NCBI GenBank assembly: GCA_024692805.1
Contig: JAILMD010000063.1
Span: 1-39,035, forward strand
Reading direction: 5' to 3'
Length of the DNA: 39,035 nt
Source of the DNA: a bacterium
GTDB taxonomy: Bacteria > Bacillota > Clostridia > Christensenellales > UBA1242
The position numbers and the translations under genes are program-made. Every line of letters starts with the position of its first letter. Positions within the stretch are counted from its first letter, which is position 1. Of the stretch, positions 36,577 through 39,035 are shown one piece after another. Below the pieces are notes generated by a model. That model worked only from the letters and a program-made list of their open reading frames with translations. It did not search any database and was not told the origin of the DNA.

Positions 36577-37746
36577 TTAAAAAATTTCTTTTAAAATCTC
36601 CATAACGTCTTCACGGGTCAAGATCTTGTTATTTGTTACGCTTGCCCCATCATTCATCGCCTTTTCACAAATTAAATCAAGTTCTTTTTCAGTTGCGCCA
36701 TAGTCAGTTAATTTTAATTCTATTCCGGTTTTTTCTTGAACTTTTGTTATTAATTCTTCAAGTTTATCAATAAACGTTGTTGCCCTCTCATTTGGCTTTG
36801 TGTAAGCAAAAGTGTCCTCATTTGTTAAATATAATAAAAGATTAGAATATTCAACGTGGTTAACGTCTTTATTAAACCTAAGGCAAGGAACAATTAGCAT
36901 CATCATTGCAACGCCGTGAGGAACGTTTAAAACTGCCCCAAGCGCGTGGCCAATGGCGTGAACAATTCCAACCATTGAATTAGAAAAAGCAAGCCCCGCC
37001 ATATTGCTGGCTAAAAGCAAATTAGATTTTGCAACATTATCGCCATCGAGCGCATCTAGTAAGTTCCCTGCAATTAATTTTACTGCCCCAAGCGCATAAA
37101 CATCACTAATTGGATTTTTTTGAAGGCTTGAATAGGCTTCAACTGAATGAGTTAAAGCATCAATAGCAGTTGAAACTAAAAGTTTAGCAGGTAAATTTTG
37201 TGTCATCTTTAAATCTAAGAAGCAGCAATCAGGCAATAACTCACTTGAAATAAATTCAAGTTTTGTTTTTGTTTTAACGTCTTTAATAACAGCAACCGCA
37301 GTAACCTCGCTACCCGTTCCGCAAGTTGTTGGAACAACAATAAAGGCAACATTATTACCCTTCTTAACAATTTCGTTGCCAGAAAGCGTTATAATGTCTT
37401 CGCAGTTTTGAGATAAAACTAACTTAACTCCCTTAGCAGTGTCAATAACTGATCCCCCACCAACAGCAACAATACCATCACACTTATTGTTTCTATAAAG
37501 CCTTGCAATTTGATTAATAGTTAATGTTGAACTATCCGCTGGAATTTTAGTAAATTCTGTTTTAAACTTAACCGGTTTTACCGCTTTTTTAAAAACATCT
37601 AGCGTTCCGCAGGCAACTAAGCCTTCATCACTTAAAAGAAGTGGGTTCTTACAATTTAAAAAATCTAATTCATAAGCAAGGTTAGCAAGTGCGTTTTCCC
37701 CACAACAAACTTTAACCTGACCATTAAATTCAAAATAATTACTCAT
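36577..37746 (-). CDS. iron-containing alcohol dehydrogenase
   Basis: IVAVGGGSVIDTAKG, VPTTCGTGSEVTAVAVI, DALTHSVEAY, HAIGHALGA. Confidence 0.93.
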   Translation of the reverse strand: MSNYFEFNGQVKVCCGENALANLAYELDFLNCKNPLLLSDEGLVACGTLDVFKKAVKPVKFKTEFTKIPADSSTLTINQIARLYRNNKCDGIVAVGGGSVIDTAKGVKLVLSQNCEDIITLSGNEIVKKGNNVAFIVVPTTCGTGSEVTAVAVIKDVKTKTKLEFISSELLPDCCFLDLKMTQNLPAKLLVSTAIDALTHSVEAYSSLQKNPISDVYALGAVKLIAGNLLDALDGDNVAKSNLLLASNMAGLAFSNSMVGIVHAIGHALGAVLNVPHGVAMMMLIVPCLRFNKDVNHVEYSNLLLYLTNEDTFAYTKPNERATTFIDKLEELITKVQEKTGIELKLTDYGATEKELDLICEKAMNDGASVTNNKILTREDVMEILKEIF

Positions 37747-38417
37747 AAAACCTCCTCATTTTGTGATTTTTCTTCAATTTCTGTAACATTTTCAGCATTT
37801 TCTGCGTCAATTATTTCAATTTCTGCAGTTTTTTCTTTATTTTTATTAATTTCTTCTTTTGTTTCTTTCTTTTTCTGCAATTTTGTCTTTTTAACTTCTA
37901 TTTTATTGTTATTTTTATTATTTTCTTTGCTTTGAAGTTTATTAGCAGAACCAAAAAGAACAAACCAATAAAGTTTTATTGAAGCAAACTCTTTTGGCGT
38001 TTTAGGAAGAAACTTTTTAGTTATAACCCTAGGAAGAAGATACTTTTGCGCAATCTCAATTAGCCTAACAAGAATAATAGCAGTGTTAATATTTCCGCTT
38101 AATAAAATATCATGCCTGCAAAAACTTTCCCTAACACCAAACTTACCTAAAAGGCAGGCGCTAGCAGATTTTTTGTTTTTAAAAATGATTTTTATTTCTT
38201 CATTAAACTCCTCTTTATTTTTATTAGAAAAAGTTAGTCTGTTTTCTTTTTTATAAATTTCAAGCAACGTTTTACCACCAAAAATTTGCATGCTAACTTT
38301 TAAGTTAGTTGGCAATGAATAAAATTCTTTTTTTGCTAAACTTTCTTTTTCTTTTAAATAAACTAATGCTTTACCAAGCAATTTGCTTATTGTTTTTAAA
38401 ACAAAAAAACTTGCCAT
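37743..38417 (-). CDS. hypothetical protein with possible SCP2-like domain and KE-rich C-terminus, translationally coupled to Fe-ADH
   Basis: overlap with next CDS; LTFSNKNKEEF...DILLSGNINTAIILVRLIEIAQKYLLP vaguely SCP2-like. Confidence 0.45.
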   Translation of the reverse strand: MASFFVLKTISKLLGKALVYLKEKESLAKKEFYSLPTNLKVSMQIFGGKTLLEIYKKENRLTFSNKNKEEFNEEIKIIFKNKKSASACLLGKFGVRESFCRHDILLSGNINTAIILVRLIEIAQKYLLPRVITKKFLPKTPKEFASIKLYWFVLFGSANKLQSKENNKNNNKIEVKKTKLQKKKETKEEINKNKEKTAEIEIIDAENAENVTEIEEKSQNEEVL

Positions 38418-38485
38418 TTTCTCTCCTCGTTTTATTATAACATAGCAACAATAAAACGCAAAAGAAATAGCAAGTTATTCGAAAA

Positions 38486-38587
38486 TTAATTAGATCCTAA
38501 TACATTCCCAACCTTATATGCAACGCTTGAAGAAAGAGTGTCGTTAACCTTTCCCCTTAATCCGTCAGTTCCAAAAAATAAACCCAT
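38486..38587 (-). pseudogene. glmM: N-terminal remnant of phosphoglucosamine mutase GlmM (33 codons)
   Basis: minus strand translates MGLFFGTDGLRGKVNDTLSSSVAYKVGNVLGSN*, preceded by AAGGAG. Confidence 0.7.
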
Positions 38588-38637
38588 AAAAACTCCTTAA
38601 ATTTTCTTAATTCATTTTATGAATAGCATTTTATTTT

Positions 38638-38672
38638 TGAAATAAAAAAGTGTAGCCTTTGCTACACTTTTT
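38638..38672 (-). terminator. intrinsic terminator
   Basis: AAAAAAAGTGTAGC-AAAG-GCTACACTTTTTTA on minus strand. Confidence 0.8.
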
Positions 38673-38690
38673 TTATCATAGTTAAATATT

Positions 38691-39035
38691 TTAAAGTTCT
38701 TTTTCTTGTTCATTAAATGGCCATGACTCAACTATTGAATCAATTAGATCATTTCTGTTAAATGTAATTTGATCTCTATTTAAAACTTTTAATGGTTTAT
38801 GTAATGCATACGCAACACCCAAATCAAAAACGCTTCCCGTACTTGATTGATCATAATAAATATTTACTTCTTGTGATGATGCTACTGCCTCAGCATTTTG
38901 CCTGCAAATAGAATAGCCACCAAACAAATCAGTTTGCCTTGTGTGAAGATGTGGCGCATGAATTTGATAACCATTATTGTATTTTTCTTTAACAAAGTTT
39001 TCTATCCAGGTTTTTTGCTCTTGAGTTGCATTTCT
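38691..39035 (-). CDS. nucleoside 2-deoxyribosyltransferase-like protein, 5' end outside window
   Basis: reading frame stays open to window end (...RNATQEQKTWIENFVKEKYNNGYQIHAPHLHTRQTDLFGGYS); SQEVNIYYDQSSTGSVFDLGVAYALHKPL motif. Confidence 0.6.
   Translation of the reverse strand, partial: RNATQEQKTWIENFVKEKYNNGYQIHAPHLHTRQTDLFGGYSICRQNAEAVASSQEVNIYYDQSSTGSVFDLGVAYALHKPLKVLNRDQITFNRNDLIDSIVESWPFNEQEKEL

Overview
AT-rich Firmicutes/Clostridia-like chromosomal window around the dnaA neighbourhood. Housekeeping core: gyrA-gyrB-recF on the minus strand, diverging from dnaA-dnaN on the plus strand, followed by rpmH-rnpA-yidD-yidC-jag-mnmE-mnmG. Flanks carry an ABC transporter fusion, a P-type signal peptidase, three DegV-family (fatty-acid-binding type) paralogs, an acyl-ACP thioesterase-like protein, HU, a stand-alone GlmU C-terminal-type acyltransferase, a GT4 glycosyltransferase, an archaeal-type AspRS, an Fe-ADH and tRNA-Thr(GGT). 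The most interesting accessory block is a minus-strand operon at 25476-29822: two ER-type (SipW-like) signal peptidases interleaved with three exported or anchored proteins resembling the TasA/CalY group. It has structured intergenic RNAs, palindromic upstream elements and, at its 3' end on the opposite strand, a strong orphan promoter-hairpins-terminator unit that looks like an sRNA. An 8-nt loop sequence of that sRNA is perfectly complementary to the SD/AUG region of the third operon gene. Other noteworthy signals: a consensus promoter whose -10 box forms the loop of an intrinsic terminator; an SD inside a terminator hairpin abutting an AUG; several predicted leaderless genes; a structured leader ahead of one degV; a 33-codon GlmM N-terminal remnant. 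No mobile elements or CRISPR arrays were seen. All assignments come from reading sequence motifs; no database searches were run.
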